A stretch of 64,000 nucleotides of DNA, taken from NCBI RefSeq assembly GCF_003258295.1, contig NZ_QKYN01000053.1, forward strand, positions 5,538 through 69,537, written 5' to 3'. Shown in pieces: positions 51,967-61,467 of the stretch. Source of the DNA: Streptacidiphilus pinicola. GTDB taxonomy: Bacteria; Actinomycetota; Actinomycetes; Streptomycetales; Streptomycetaceae. Under the pieces are notes generated by a model. It had not been told where the DNA came from. It did not search any database and saw only the letters and a program-made list of their open reading frames with translations. How positions within the stretch are numbered: position 1 is the stretch's first letter; every line of letters starts with the position of its first letter. A program made the translations under genes and the position numbers.

Positions 51967-53148
51967 ATGCTGTCACTGGATTCGAGAGTCCGCGTCAAGA
52001 GGATCTACCCGGTTACCCGGATCGACGACATCCAGTTCCGCATCGGCGCCCGATTCGGGCCGTCCATGGAAGTGACCGACCCGAAACAGCACCTTTGGAC
52101 CCTCGTGGCCGCGCTCAACGGCGAATCGCCACTGAACGAGGTGATCCGACGGGTCTGCGAATCCTTCCCGGAGCTCACGGTCGAGGGCGTCATCGACGCG
52201 GTGCAGTACCTCGACCGGCAAGGCGTCCTGGAGGACGCGATCGCCACGCCCTACGACGAGCGCGGCGAACTGGATCGCTACCTCGGGAACGTCGACTACC
52301 TCAGCTCCTACGCCACGGCCTCCGAGCGACGAGGCGCGGAGCAGGACCGGCTGCGTGACGCACGCGTGGTCCTGTTCGGCCTCGGCGGCGAGGGATCCCT
52401 CGCTCTTCCGCTGCTGCTCGCGACCGGATTCGGCAGCATCACGGCAGTGGACCACGGCCGGGTCGAGCGGACCGACCTGAACCGGCAGTTCCTGCACAAG
52501 GAGAGCGACGTCGGGGCGCTGCGGACGGAGGTGGCCGCGCGCCTTGCGGCCGAGACCAACCCCCATGTCCCCTTCACCGCGGTGCAGCAGCAGATCCGGT
52601 CCGCGGACGAGGTGGCCGAGCTCGTGCACGGAGCCGACATCGCGATTGGCGCCATCGACGAACGTCCCTTGCTGACACAGCGATACCTCAACGCGGGCTG
52701 TGTGGCCGAAGGCGTGCCCTACGTCTGCGGTGGCTCCTTCATCACCAGCGGGGGGATGTTCTCTGTCCTTCCCGGGACGACCGGATGCCTCGAATGCCTC
52801 CACCGCCACCACATGCGCATGGACCCGCGCTATCTCAGCCGGCTGGAGGCTTCGGCGAGCATCGACACCGCCCACGCCTCAGCCGTTCCCGCTTTCGCCC
52901 CCCACGTGGCCCTGATCGCATCTCTGGTCGTCGCCGAAGCCGTCCGCATGGTCACCCGGCACGCCGAGCCACTGGCGCTCGGACAGCAGATCGACATCCA
53001 CTACGAGACCGGCCGTCTCGAGCGCCTCACCACATGGGACCGCGACCCGCAGGGGTGTCCCGTCTGCGGCGACGGCGTCGACGGACCCGTGCTCGACAAG
53101 CTCAGGGGCATGGCGCCGGGCGACTGGCTCTCAGAGGCGGTTGCGTGA
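51967..53148 (+). CDS. Second MccB-like E1-type adenylating enzyme (ThiF family)
   Basis: 393 residues from ATG 51967 (AAGGAAG upstream). The N-terminal ~100 residues resemble a peptide-recognition winged helix. The ThiF/MoeB adenylation domain follows, with VVLFGLGGEGSLA near 134-146, DLNRQF near 170-175, IGAIDERPL near 227-235, and zinc-binding CxxC pairs near 274/277 and 364/367. The layout parallels the N-terminal two thirds of the mccB product but lacks a methyltransferase. Enzymes of this class modify or activate the C-terminus of peptides or carry out leader-guided reactions in RiPP pathways. The small peptides in this region are possible substrates, but no Asn-ended peptide gene was found nearby. 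Confidence 0.72.
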   Translation: MLSLDSRVRVKRIYPVTRIDDIQFRIGARFGPSMEVTDPKQHLWTLVAALNGESPLNEVIRRVCESFPELTVEGVIDAVQYLDRQGVLEDAIATPYDERGELDRYLGNVDYLSSYATASERRGAEQDRLRDARVVLFGLGGEGSLALPLLLATGFGSITAVDHGRVERTDLNRQFLHKESDVGALRTEVAARLAAETNPHVPFTAVQQQIRSADEVAELVHGADIAIGAIDERPLLTQRYLNAGCVAEGVPYVCGGSFITSGGMFSVLPGTTGCLECLHRHHMRMDPRYLSRLEASASIDTAHASAVPAFAPHVALIASLVVAEAVRMVTRHAEPLALGQQIDIHYETGRLERLTTWDRDPQGCPVCGDGVDGPVLDKLRGMAPGDWLSEAVA

Positions 53149-53215
53149 CTGCGGGATGAAGCAGGCACACGGCCGGAACGGGCGTGCGCGTGCGGTCCGC
53201 ACACTCACGCGGTGG

Positions 53216-53851
53216 TCAGTCCTGGGTCTCGGCGAAAACCTCTGCCCCGCGGGTGCCCGAGAGGTCGAGGGACACCAGGACCGGGGCCGTCGCGATGCTC
53301 GGAAGCAGGTGCCTGAGCAGCGCACAGGTACGGGTCATCAGGTCCTCGTAGCTGGTGAGGATCAGTGACATCGACTGCACGCCGGTGAAGCCCCCGACCA
53401 GCACCTCGGCGGTTCCAGCCGGGTCGACGGTCGCCAGCAGCTCGCCCTGGGCCTGCGCCTGCTCCAGCAGACGGAGCATGATGGTGCGCCACCGCAGGTA
53501 TGGTTCCCGGCGGTCCAGCGCGGGTGACACCTGGTCCATGGCCAGCCGCGCACGGGCACGGACCAGCGCATCGGTCTGCAGCCGGTGCGCGTAGACCAGC
53601 AGAGTGTCCACCAGCTGCTGGGTCCTGCAGGCCCTTTCGGGCACCAGGGCGGCCTCGTCCTGCTCCTGTAGCAGGCCCTGGGCCAGCTCCTCCTTGCCGG
53701 AGAAGTGGAAGTACAGGGCACCCTTGGTCACATTGGTGTTGCGCAGGATCTCGGTGACCGTCGTGGCCTCGTAGCCGCGCTGTTCGAAGACCTCCGCCGC
53801 GGCGGTGAGGATGGTCTGGCGTGTGCGGGTGCCACGCTCCTGCTTCCCCAT
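53216..53851 (-). CDS. Gamma-butyrolactone receptor-like TetR regulator
   Basis: 211 residues from ATG 53851. N-terminal HTH (TRTRQTILTAAAEVFEQRGYEATTVTEILRNTNVTKGALYFHFSGKEEL) fits ArpA/ScbR-type receptors, and the C-terminal region (CALLRHLLPSIATAPVL) agrees. These bind butyrolactone or butenolide hormones and release antibiotic cluster promoters. A dyad at 53890-53916 upstream of its start may be its own site. A second member lies at 55214-55834. Confidence 0.82.
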   Translation of the reverse strand: MGKQERGTRTRQTILTAAAEVFEQRGYEATTVTEILRNTNVTKGALYFHFSGKEELAQGLLQEQDEAALVPERACRTQQLVDTLLVYAHRLQTDALVRARARLAMDQVSPALDRREPYLRWRTIMLRLLEQAQAQGELLATVDPAGTAEVLVGGFTGVQSMSLILTSYEDLMTRTCALLRHLLPSIATAPVLVSLDLSGTRGAEVFAETQD

Positions 53852-53889
53852 CGCGCCTCCTTCGTCCGCCGAATGTCACAGGCCACCGG

Positions 53890-53916
53890 AAATAAGGTAC
53901 CGCAGGGTACGCATTT
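53890..53916 (-). promoter_or_regulatory. Possible autoregulatory element of the TetR receptor gene
   Basis: AAAT-AAG-GTACC, then GGTAC-GC-ATTT, forms an imperfect dyad immediately upstream of the receptor gene. ScbR-type proteins bind such imperfect dyads near their own start. Low sequence match to the consensus; only position supports it. Confidence 0.4.
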
Positions 53917-53978
53917 TCCTCAGAGCCGGCGGCGTCCGTGGATCCCCTCCGCGCCGTGGCCGGTGAGGACCTGGTGCG

Positions 53979-54482
53979 CTACTCCAGGTCCTGGCCGGCG
54001 TCGAGGATGTACCCGCGGCCCCACACCGTACGGACGGACAGCCCCAGCGGGCTGATGCGCTGGCGGATACGCATCATGTGCAGGTCGAGGGCGTTGCGGG
54101 TCATGGACCCCTCCTCCTGGCCGAGCCGGAACCGGAGCGCCTCACGCGGAACGACCTGCCCGAAGCGCGTGACGAGCATCGACAGCAGCTCGGCCTGTAA
54201 CGGGGAGAGCATCACGGAGTCCTCCCCAAGGCGCAGCACTCCGTTCTCGTCGAGCTGCGGCAGGTGGTTGCGGCGGAAGCGCTCGGCCAGCGCGTCGGCG
54301 CGTGCCTGAAGGTCGTGGGTCGGAATCGGTTGCCGCACCCAGTCCTCGTAGATGTCGTCGCAGATCGGCGCCCCAAGGCCGGCCTCGACCACCAGGATTC
54401 GGGGGACGCCGAGGGAGCGGTACTCCTCGCGCAGGTCCTGCTGGGCGGGCCACCGCAGCAGCTGTACTTCGGGGGTGATCAT
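53979..54482 (-). CDS. OmpR/PhoB-type winged-helix regulator without full receiver
   Basis: 167 residues from ATG 54482. The first ~60 residues are short and lack a canonical receiver. The C-terminal winged helix is typical of OmpR/PhoB (MLSPLQAELLSMLVTRFGQVVPREAL, MTRNALDLHMMRIRQRISPLGLSVRTVWGRGYIL). No phosphorylatable Asp is apparent, so it may act without a kinase. Confidence 0.75.
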   Translation of the reverse strand: MITPEVQLLRWPAQQDLREEYRSLGVPRILVVEAGLGAPICDDIYEDWVRQPIPTHDLQARADALAERFRRNHLPQLDENGVLRLGEDSVMLSPLQAELLSMLVTRFGQVVPREALRFRLGQEEGSMTRNALDLHMMRIRQRISPLGLSVRTVWGRGYILDAGQDLE

Positions 54483-55213
54483 TCGAGCCCCGCTTCCTCG
54501 GCTCTATCTTCGGGCTCCACGGGACCTCCTGGGCACAGGCCTTGACGCGTGGTGGCGCGATGGGTCGACAGAAGAAGGGCGGAAGAGGGCCGTACTTCTG
54601 CTGATCCTCTTTCGCTCTCGCCAACAAACATACCAGCGTGCACGTACGCTAGCTACCTGTTGGCACCGATTGTTCGATGCCGAAGCCACTGCCTGACGCG
54701 GCCTCAGGGGACCTATGTGCAACGAAGTATGCAGGCAGATGGCATCCCTGCAGCGGGTTGGAGACAGGCGTCAGGGTGGCATGGAGGGCGCAGATCCGCC
54801 GGAGTGCGGGCCACTTTTACGTACCAGCAGTTCAGATTCTTGCGGTCGGGCCGGGGGGCCTCAACGCATCGCCCGGCCTCCGGGGACTCCTGGCCCGCAG
54901 CCGCGCGTCCGGGGGAGACAGCGCGGCTGCGGGAGTCGGGGATCAGGAGGGTGGCGGGCGGAACCCGGCAACGACGACTCCTGAGCGGGCGACGGAATTC
55001 GGAAGTGAATCCCGGGCCGGCGGAGGCTTCCGGGGCGGAATTGGAAACCGAATCCATGGAAGCACGACCGCGTCGGGGGAATCAACCGCGCGCCTGTCCA
55101 GCGGATCTTTCTCTCCAACCTCTTTCTGTGGACCTCCCGTTCGTAAGAGCGGAGCACTAGGTTCGACCGCAGCACGTTTGCAGCAGATCCCGTTCGATTC
55201 GAGGAGCCGCGAC
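54483..55213. other. Intergenic region without visible gene
   Basis: About 730 bases containing the promoter regions of the two divergent regulators. A stretch near 54621-54650 (ACAAACATACC, then AGCGT-N6-ACGCT) resembles a butyrolactone-receptor site and may be the operator. No gene is supported. Confidence 0.45.
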
Positions 55214-55834
55214 ATGAAACAGCAACGCGCCGTCCGGACCCGCGAGTCGCTGGTCCGAGCGGCTGCCGAGGCGTTCGACGAGCAGGGCTACGACCAGGCG
55301 AAACTGGCAGACATCAGTGCCGGGGCGGGAGTCACGCGGGGGGCGCTGACTTTCCACTTCGCGAGCAAGTCCGCCATGGCCTTAACGGTCGAGACGACCG
55401 CCGCCGTCACCCTGCGGCGCGTGGCGCTCGCCGCGCAGAAGCCGAGTATGAATGCCATGCAGCGACTGCTCGACATTTCCCTGGCGCTGGCCGGGGAAAT
55501 ACGGGACAACGTCGTCGCTCGTGCGGGATTCCGACTGAATTGTGAGACGCCACAGCGAGCCGGCCTCGACCTTCGCCGTGAATGGTTCGCATGCATTCGC
55601 CGGCTCCTGGCGCAGGCCGAGGCCGAGGGGTTGCTGACGCCGGGGCTCGACCCGCAGGACGCCGCTCTCTCCATCGCGGCGGCGACCACGGGCCTCGAGG
55701 TACTCGGCCGACGTCAGCCCGGCTGGCTCTCCCCAGCGGTGGTCGACCGGTTCTGGCGGTTCGCACTCCCGCAGATCACCGCCGAGGAGTCACGGCCCGG
55801 GCTCGGCCCGGACCTGGTCTGCCCCTGCCGGTGA
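55214..55834 (+). CDS. Second gamma-butyrolactone receptor-like TetR regulator
   Basis: 206 residues from ATG 55214. HTH (RTRESLVRAAAEAFDEQGYDQAKLADISAGAGVTRGALTFHFASKSAMAL) matches the receptor family; C-terminal RLLAQAEAEGLLTPGLDPQDAALSIAAATTG. Paired receptors and pseudo-receptors are common in Streptomyces clusters (one binding hormone, one responding to antibiotics). It converges on trpA. Confidence 0.82.
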   Translation: MKQQRAVRTRESLVRAAAEAFDEQGYDQAKLADISAGAGVTRGALTFHFASKSAMALTVETTAAVTLRRVALAAQKPSMNAMQRLLDISLALAGEIRDNVVARAGFRLNCETPQRAGLDLRREWFACIRRLLAQAEAEGLLTPGLDPQDAALSIAAATTGLEVLGRRQPGWLSPAVVDRFWRFALPQITAEESRPGLGPDLVCPCR

Positions 55835-55854
55835 GGCCGGGAACGGGTGCGCCG

Positions 55855-56670
55855 TCAGCGGCGACGCATCCCCGTCGCGAGCTCGCCCGCGAGCTCGCGA
55901 AGTGCCTTGAGTCCCGCCGCCGTGTCCGTGCCTGCGTCCAGCAGGCACTGGACGAACGCCGAGCCGACGATGACACCGTCGGCGAAGGCGGCCACCTCGG
56001 CGGCCTGTTCGGCGTCCGAGACACCCAGGCCCACACAGACCGGCAGGTCGGTCAGAAGGCGGGCACGGCGGACGAGATCCGCCGCCTGAGCGCCCACCTT
56101 GGCCCGGGCACCGGTCACACCCATGAGCGAAGCGGCGTAGACGAAACCGGATCCGGCCGCCGTGATGGTCGCAAGACGCTCGTTCTGACTGCTCGGCGCG
56201 ACCACGAAGACCGTCGCCAGGCCGTGCGCCTTCGCCGCCGTACGCCAGGCGAGGGATTCCTCGACCGGCAGGTCCGGCAGGATGCAGCCCGCGCCACCGG
56301 CAGCCGCGAGGTCCGCGGCGAAGCGTTCGGCCCCGTACCGGTCCACGGGATTCCAGTAGGTCATGCACAGCACCGGCGCGCCGGTGCGATCCCGCACCTC
56401 CCGGACCGTACGCAGCACGTCCACGATGCGCAGGCCGCCGCGCAGCGCGATGTCGTCGGCGGCCTGGATGACGGGACCGTCGAGTACCGGGTCGGAGTGG
56501 GGCAGGCCCACTTCGACGATGTCGCAGCCGCCTTCAACGAGCGCGGCTATCGCGTCGATTCCGCTTTCGAGGTCGGGAAAGCCCGCGGGGAGGTAGCCGA
56601 TCAGAGCGGCGCGGTCCTGCGCCCGTGCCTGGGCCAGTGCGCCTGCCAGGCTCGCTATGCCGTCGGTCAC
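55855..56670 (-). CDS. trpA: Tryptophan synthase alpha chain
   Basis: 271 residues from ATG 56670, overlapping the trpB stop by four bases. Hallmarks: [10 protein letters not shown], the catalytic Glu in [48 protein letters not shown] and [20 protein letters not shown]. It cleaves indole-3-glycerol phosphate to indole for TrpB. Last gene of a lmbU-sORF-trpC-trpB-trpA operon inside a specialised-metabolite cluster, implying a dedicated tryptophan supply. Confidence 0.92.
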   Translation of the reverse strand: MTDGIASLAGALAQARAQDRAALIGYLPAGFPDLESGIDAIAALVEGGCDIVEVGLPHSDPVLDGPVIQAADDIALRGGLRIVDVLRTVREVRDRTGAPVLCMTYWNPVDRYGAERFAADLAAAGGAGCILPDLPVEESLAWRTAAKAHGLATVFVVAPSSQNERLATITAAGSGFVYAASLMGVTGARAKVGAQAADLVRRARLLTDLPVCVGLGVSDAEQAAEVAAFADGVIVGSAFVQCLLDAGTDTAAGLKALRELAGELATGMRRR

Positions 56671-57962
56671 CGTACGTTCCCCTCTCCGGGGGTGACACGG
56701 TCCGGGGTCCGCCCGCGTGCCTCGCCCTCCGCCTGGTCCTGGTCGTAGAGCCCGAAGTAGCGTGCCGCCGTGTCCATGTCCTTGTCCCCGCGGCCGGACA
56801 GGTTCACCAGCACCACCCCATCCGGTCCCAACTCCCGTCCGACATCCAGGGCGCCGGCCAGCGCGTGCGCGCTCTCGATCGCCGCGATGATGCCTTCGGT
56901 GCGGGCCAGCAGCCGCAACGCCTGCATCGCCTGGTCGTCCGTCACCGCGCGGTACTCGGCGCGTCCGGCGTCCTTGAGATAGGCGTGCTCCGGGCCGATG
57001 CCCGGATAGTCGAGGCCCGCGGAGATCGAGTAGGTGTCGGTGATCTGGCCGTCCTCGTCCTGCAGCACGTAGGACCGGGAGCCGTGCAGGATCCCCGGCT
57101 CGCCGACGCTCAACGTCGCTGCGTGCCGGCCCTCCTCCGGCCCGAGGCCTCCGGGCTCGCAGCCGACCAGCCGGACCGACGGGTCGTCGAGAAAGGCGTG
57201 GAACAGCCCGATGGCGTTCGATCCGCCGCCGACGCAGGCGACTGCGGCGTCCGGCAGGCGCCCCACCCGCTCCAGCAGCTGGCCGCGGGCCTCGACACCG
57301 ATGACGCGGTGCAGGTCGCGGACCATCGCAGGGAACGGGTGCGGCCCGGCGACCGTGCCGAAGAGGTAGTGCGTCGAGTCGACGTTGGCGACCCAGTCGC
57401 GGAAGGCCTCGTTGATGGCGTCCTTCAGGGTGCGGCTGCCGGAAGCCACCGCGATCACCTCGGCGCCCAGGATGCGCATGCGGGCGACGTTGAGTGCCTG
57501 CCGCCGGGTGTCGATCTCACCCATATAGATGGTGCAGTCGAGACCGAACAGCGCACACGCGGTGGCGGTCGCGACGCCGTGCTGGCCGGCGCCGGTCTCT
57601 GCGATCACGCGCGTCTTGCCCATGCGCTTGGTGAGCAGCGCCTGGCCCAGGACGTTGTTGATCTTGTGTGAGCCGGTGTGGTTCAAGTCCTCGCGCTTGA
57701 GGAACACCCGTGCCCCGCCCGCCTGCCGGGCGAACCTCGGTACCTCGGTCATCGCGGACGGCCGACCGGTGTAGTGCCGCAGCAGCTCACCCAGCTCGGC
57801 GGCGAAGGACGGGTCGTCCTTCGCCTTGTCGAACTCGACGGCAACTTCCTCCACCGCGGCGACCAGCGCCTCGGGGATGAACCTGCCACCGAACGCGCCG
57901 AAGTAGCCCTCGGCGCTCGGGACTCGACCGGTCCGGTCGGGGACGAAGAAGGCCGGTGCCAT
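56667..57962 (-). CDS. trpB: Tryptophan synthase beta chain
   Basis: 431 residues from ATG 57962. Signature segments: [29 protein letters not shown] (PLP Lys), [22 protein letters not shown] and [11 protein letters not shown]. Condenses indole with serine. The gap to trpC is 23 bases and it overlaps trpA by four. Full length with intact catalytic residues. Confidence 0.94.
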   Translation of the reverse strand: MAPAFFVPDRTGRVPSAEGYFGAFGGRFIPEALVAAVEEVAVEFDKAKDDPSFAAELGELLRHYTGRPSAMTEVPRFARQAGGARVFLKREDLNHTGSHKINNVLGQALLTKRMGKTRVIAETGAGQHGVATATACALFGLDCTIYMGEIDTRRQALNVARMRILGAEVIAVASGSRTLKDAINEAFRDWVANVDSTHYLFGTVAGPHPFPAMVRDLHRVIGVEARGQLLERVGRLPDAAVACVGGGSNAIGLFHAFLDDPSVRLVGCEPGGLGPEEGRHAATLSVGEPGILHGSRSYVLQDEDGQITDTYSISAGLDYPGIGPEHAYLKDAGRAEYRAVTDDQAMQALRLLARTEGIIAAIESAHALAGALDVGRELGPDGVVLVNLSGRGDKDMDTAARYFGLYDQDQAEGEARGRTPDRVTPGEGNVR

Positions 57963-57985
57963 CCGACGTGTGCTCCTTGAGTAGC

Positions 57986-58795
57986 TCAGCTGCTTGGTTG
58001 CCGGCGTGCGGCACGGGAGCCGACGGAGACCAGTTCGGTCACCGCGGCGCGCGCGTCATCACCGGTGACCAGGGACTCGCCGACGAGAACGGCGTCGGCG
58101 CCGTGTTCGGCGTAGGCGATGACGTCCTGCGGCCCGCGCACACCCGACTCGGCGACCTTCACGATGTGCCGCGGGATGACCGGGGCGACCCGCGCGAACG
58201 TGCCGCGGTCGACTTCCAGCGTCCTGAGATTGCGGGCGTTCACCCCGATGATGCTCGCGCCGGCCGCGACCGCCCGGGCGGCCTCCTCCTGGTCGTGCAC
58301 CTCCACCAGCGCGCTCAACCCGATGGTCCGCGCCTCCTCCAGGAGCGACACCAGCGCCTGCTGCTCCAGCGCCGCCACGATCAGCAGGGCGAGGTCGGCG
58401 CCGTACGCTCGCGCCTCCCACAACTGGTAGGGCGTCACGATGAAGTCCTTGCGCAGCACGGGGACATCGACCTTGGCACGCACCGCCTCGAGGTCGGCCA
58501 GGGAACCGCCGAAGCGCCGCCCCTCGGTGAGGACCGAGATGACCGCGGCGCCGCCCGCCTCGTACTGGGCCGCGAGTGCGGCCGGGTCCGGGATCGCGGC
58601 GAGCGCGCCCTTGGACGGGCTGGACCGCTTGACCTCGCAGATCGCGGCGACACCCGCGCCGCGCAGCGCCGCCAGACCGTCCCGCGGCCGGGAGGCACGT
58701 GCGGCCCGGTCCTGCAGCTCCGCCAGACTGACGCGGGACTGCCGCTCGGCGAGGTCCTCGCGGACTCCGTCGATGATGTCGTCGAGCACGCTCAC
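57986..58795 (-). CDS. trpC: Indole-3-glycerol phosphate synthase
   Basis: 269 residues from GTG 58795, the usual Streptomyces start ([19 protein letters not shown]), with GAAAGG upstream. Key parts: [13 protein letters not shown] (active-site Lys), [36 protein letters not shown] and [13 protein letters not shown] longer frame to 58855 is less likely. The operon lacks other trp genes here, so chorismate-derived precursor must come from elsewhere. Confidence 0.92.
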   Translation of the reverse strand: MSVLDDIIDGVREDLAERQSRVSLAELQDRAARASRPRDGLAALRGAGVAAICEVKRSSPSKGALAAIPDPAALAAQYEAGGAAVISVLTEGRRFGGSLADLEAVRAKVDVPVLRKDFIVTPYQLWEARAYGADLALLIVAALEQQALVSLLEEARTIGLSALVEVHDQEEAARAVAAGASIIGVNARNLRTLEVDRGTFARVAPVIPRHIVKVAESGVRGPQDVIAYAEHGADAVLVGESLVTGDDARAAVTELVSVGSRAARRQPSS

Positions 58796-58879
58796 AGGAG
58801 CGGACACCTTTCGGAAGCGGGGGTGGTCGGGGACGTGCGCCGCGCCTGGGGCCAACCGTGCGTGGCCCCGGACGACCCG

Positions 58880-59068
58880 TCAGGCAGCGGACGAGGAAGC
58901 GGGCTCACCGAACTGGCAACCCGTCTCCTGCGGCCGTCGAACGATGCGCGTCACCGGTCGAATCGCAGACGCCGGAGAGCACCGGTCGAGCGCCTCGTGC
59001 AGGCGCTCCAACGTCCACGACTGTCCGGGCGTGCGGGCCAGCAGACGGTCTTCGATCCAGGTGGTCAC
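58880..59068 (-). CDS. Small protein between lmbU and trpC
   Basis: 62 residues from GTG 59068, with AAGGAGG directly upstream, so translation is well supported. Sequence MTTWIEDRLLARTPGQSWTL begins; no family recognised. It is the second cistron of the lmbU-trpC operon and may have a regulatory or peptide role. It does not have the Trp-codon run of a leader peptide. Confidence 0.6.
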   Translation of the reverse strand: MTTWIEDRLLARTPGQSWTLERLHEALDRCSPASAIRPVTRIVRRPQETGCQFGEPASSSAA

Positions 59069-59128
59069 GCCGCTTCCTCCTTGGGGCAGTAGTCAACGCT
59101 CACAGGACGATGGGACAACGGACTGCGC

Positions 59129-59884
59129 TCACACCTCGGCACCTGGGTACTCCTCCTCTGCGGCGGAGCTCTCCGGGTCGGCACCGACCTGGTCGGAACC
59201 GGTCAGTGACGCGACCTCCTCGGCGGCGGCCAGGACGGACTCGGCCGCCGAGTCGAGCGTGGCAAGCACCCACTCCTCCATGTCGACGCCGGTGCTCGCG
59301 GCGGCCTGGTGCCAGCGCTCCAGGCGGTCACCGGGCACCGGCAGCCGGTGCACCGGGACCGGCTGAGCCGACCCCACCTGGTCGCGGTTCCTGGCGTCGC
59401 GGAGGGCACAGCGAAGCTGCTTGGTGGTCCACGTCTGCTCCTCGGCCCGGGTGAGCCAGAGGTCCGCCTCCTCCGGAGGCAGGGAGGCAACCTCCGCGTG
59501 GTGCTGGAATGTCAGGAGTGCGTGCCGACGATCCATGTCGAACCGGCGGGCCACCCAGGCGTAGTTGCGAAGCGTCTGGTACTGCAGACCGACGGCCTGG
59601 ATGCCCTTCTGGTAACGGTCGGAGTAGTGGTCCTTGCCGTAGGCCAGCCAGTCGCCCAGCCACCACGACGAGGAGTCGAGGACCCCGGCGAGCTGACGTC
59701 CGGCCCGTTCCCACGACTCGAAGGTGAACAGGTCGGGGATCAACAGGCCTACCCGCGTGGTCAGGACCTGGTCCGATCGCGGCGGACCCGAGCGGACAAC
59801 CCGCTGCGGAGCCACTCTCCCCACCGCCGAGGCGGGTTCCAGGGGTGTCGCCACTCTGCCGTCGGCGCTCCTGTTCGAGATCAT
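59129..59884 (-). CDS. LmbU/NovE-family transcriptional activator
   Basis: 251 residues from ATG 59884. Diagnostic core: RVGLLIPDLFTFESWERAGRQL, SSWWLGDWLAYGKDHYSDRY, QYQTLRNYAWVARRFDMDRRH, then LTFQHHAEVASLPPEEADLW. LmbU and NovE activate the lincomycin and novobiocin clusters. It opens the operon that ends in trpA, so it likely drives a Trp-related pathway. A longer frame to 60172 is low-complexity and rejected. Confidence 0.88.
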   Translation of the reverse strand: MISNRSADGRVATPLEPASAVGRVAPQRVVRSGPPRSDQVLTTRVGLLIPDLFTFESWERAGRQLAGVLDSSSWWLGDWLAYGKDHYSDRYQKGIQAVGLQYQTLRNYAWVARRFDMDRRHALLTFQHHAEVASLPPEEADLWLTRAEEQTWTTKQLRCALRDARNRDQVGSAQPVPVHRLPVPGDRLERWHQAAASTGVDMEEWVLATLDSAAESVLAAAEEVASLTGSDQVGADPESSAAEEEYPGAEV

Positions 59885-60059
59885 CTGCCGGCCCCCGTCC
59901 CGGTGAGTCCTGCGCACGTGTCGAAGTGGCGCTCGCGTGTACGGGCACAAAGCAGCCCGTTGCGGTGCCTCGCAGGGAACTGTCGCAGTCAAGCCCGCCT
60001 CCTGCCGGTCTCGGGAAAGAGCTCGGAAAGGGGCTTGAAGGGCAAGGGCGCTCATGCGG

Positions 60060-60106
60060 CCGGCGGATGTGCCCGCGCCGGTCAGGCGCGGCGGCACATC
60101 CGCCGG
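60060..60106 (-). terminator. Nested GC-rich hairpin after ferredoxin reductase gene
   Basis: Outer arms 60060-60073 and 60093-60106 are exact 14-bp complements; inner CGCGCC/GGCGCG (60074-60079, 60085-60090) extends the stem around a 5-base loop. It lies between the reductase stop and lmbU and probably isolates the two operons. Confidence 0.75.
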
Positions 60107-60204
60107 GAGGGGGACCGAGGGGTGGGCCGGTCCGCGAAGGGCGCTGCCGGTCGATCGGACCAGCACCACCACCTGCTCGTGCGGGGCGCGTTCTGCGCCC
60201 CTGG

Positions 60205-61467
60205 TCAGACGGCAGCCAGCGCGGAGCCTCCGGTGTGCGCCTTGAGGTGACCGCTGAGGCTGAAGTCGGCAGCCGTCGCGTCCCGCCGGCTCAGCGGGAT
60301 GCGGTTGTCCAGCAGCCGACGCGCCGCGAGATGGTCCGCGGGTCGGTTGACCGACTCGACGGCGAGCAGCTCGTCCCCACGGAAGAGCAACACCGAGAAC
60401 GCGTCCGGCGAGTCGACCACGTAGACCTCGGCGTCGAAGCCCTGGCCCAGCCCGGCGATCTGCAGCGACGTGCCGAACTGCTTGCTCCAGAACCAGGGCA
60501 GCGCCTCGTAGGGGTGGGAGGAACCGGTCAGCCGTGCCGCGACCAGGCGCGCCTGGTCGGCGGCGTTCTGCACGGACTCGATGCGCACCGGCGTCCCCGT
60601 GCGCGGGCTCGGGAACACCGCGCAGTCGCCGACGGCCGAGATGCCCGGGTCGCTGGTCAGCAGATGGCTGTCGGTGACGATCCCGCCGTCCACGGTCAGC
60701 CCGGCCGCCTCCGCGAGACGGGTGTCCGGCGTCACTCCCACCCCGACCAGGACGAGATCGGCGGGCAGCCGCCGTCCGTCGGACAGCTCCACCGCGGCGA
60801 CCCGTCCGTCACGCCCGTGGAAGGCCGTCACGGACTGCTGGAAGAGCGACTCGACGCCGCGCTGGTGCTGCAGGGACAACAGATGGGCGGCGGTCGTCGT
60901 CGAGGTGATCCCCATCAGGGGACGCTCCCTGGCCTCCACGATGGTCACCTCGCACCCCGACTCACGGGCCGAAGCGGCAAACTCCAGCCCGATGAACCCG
61001 GCGCCGATCACCACGACGTGTGCGGCCTCGGCGAGTTCAGCGCGGACCAGTCGGGCGTCGGCGAGCGTGCGCAGGGTCCGGATGCCCTTCAGGCCCGAGC
61101 CCGGCGCCTGCAGGGTCCTGGCCCGGGCACCAGTGGCAAGGACGAGGTGGTCGTAGCCCCGGATGCCTCCGTCGTCGAGGAGCGCCGTCCGCCCAGCGCG
61201 GTCGATGTCCACCGCAAACGCGGTGACCCGCTCGATCGAATGGCGTGCGTAGTACGTCTCGGGCCGCAGCCACAGTCGGCTCTCGTCGCCGGCTCCTTGC
61301 AGGTAGCTCTTGGAGAGCGGCGGGCGCTCGTAGGGCAGCTCGTCCTCTCCGCAGACCAGCGTGACGTCGCCCTCGTAACCGCGCTCGCGCAGCGAAGCGG
61401 CGACCTGGTGGCCGGCCTGCCCGCCGCCGACCACCACGACCCGGTTCTGTCGTCGCTCCACGCCCAT
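60205..61467 (-). CDS. Ferredoxin reductase (P450-type, FAD/NADH)
   Basis: 420 residues from ATG 61467. Rossmann sites VVVVGGGQAGHQVAASL (FAD) and VVVIGAGFIGLEFAASA (NADH), LATGARARTLQ, and SAVGDCAVFPSPRTG. C-terminal domain matches putidaredoxin/rhodocoxin-type reductases. It overlaps the ferredoxin stop by one base, so the pair likely feeds electrons to a cytochrome P450, not in this window. Confidence 0.88.
   Translation of the reverse strand: MGVERRQNRVVVVGGGQAGHQVAASLRERGYEGDVTLVCGEDELPYERPPLSKSYLQGAGDESRLWLRPETYYARHSIERVTAFAVDIDRAGRTALLDDGGIRGYDHLVLATGARARTLQAPGSGLKGIRTLRTLADARLVRAELAEAAHVVVIGAGFIGLEFAASARESGCEVTIVEARERPLMGITSTTTAAHLLSLQHQRGVESLFQQSVTAFHGRDGRVAAVELSDGRRLPADLVLVGVGVTPDTRLAEAAGLTVDGGIVTDSHLLTSDPGISAVGDCAVFPSPRTGTPVRIESVQNAADQARLVAARLTGSSHPYEALPWFWSKQFGTSLQIAGLGQGFDAEVYVVDSPDAFSVLLFRGDELLAVESVNRPADHLAARRLLDNRIPLSRRDATAADFSLSGHLKAHTGGSALAAV

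Noticed and set aside
53149..53370. An Asn-rich small peptide downstream of the second E1 enzyme as mccA-like precursor
   Set aside because: The frame from ATG 53156 runs on for 70 residues without an Asn-terminated short product and overlaps the TetR gene.
58880..59068. trp leader peptide for attenuation
   Set aside because: Only two Trp codons, well separated, and no terminator-antiterminator stems seen before trpC; a strong ribosome site suggests a real small protein.
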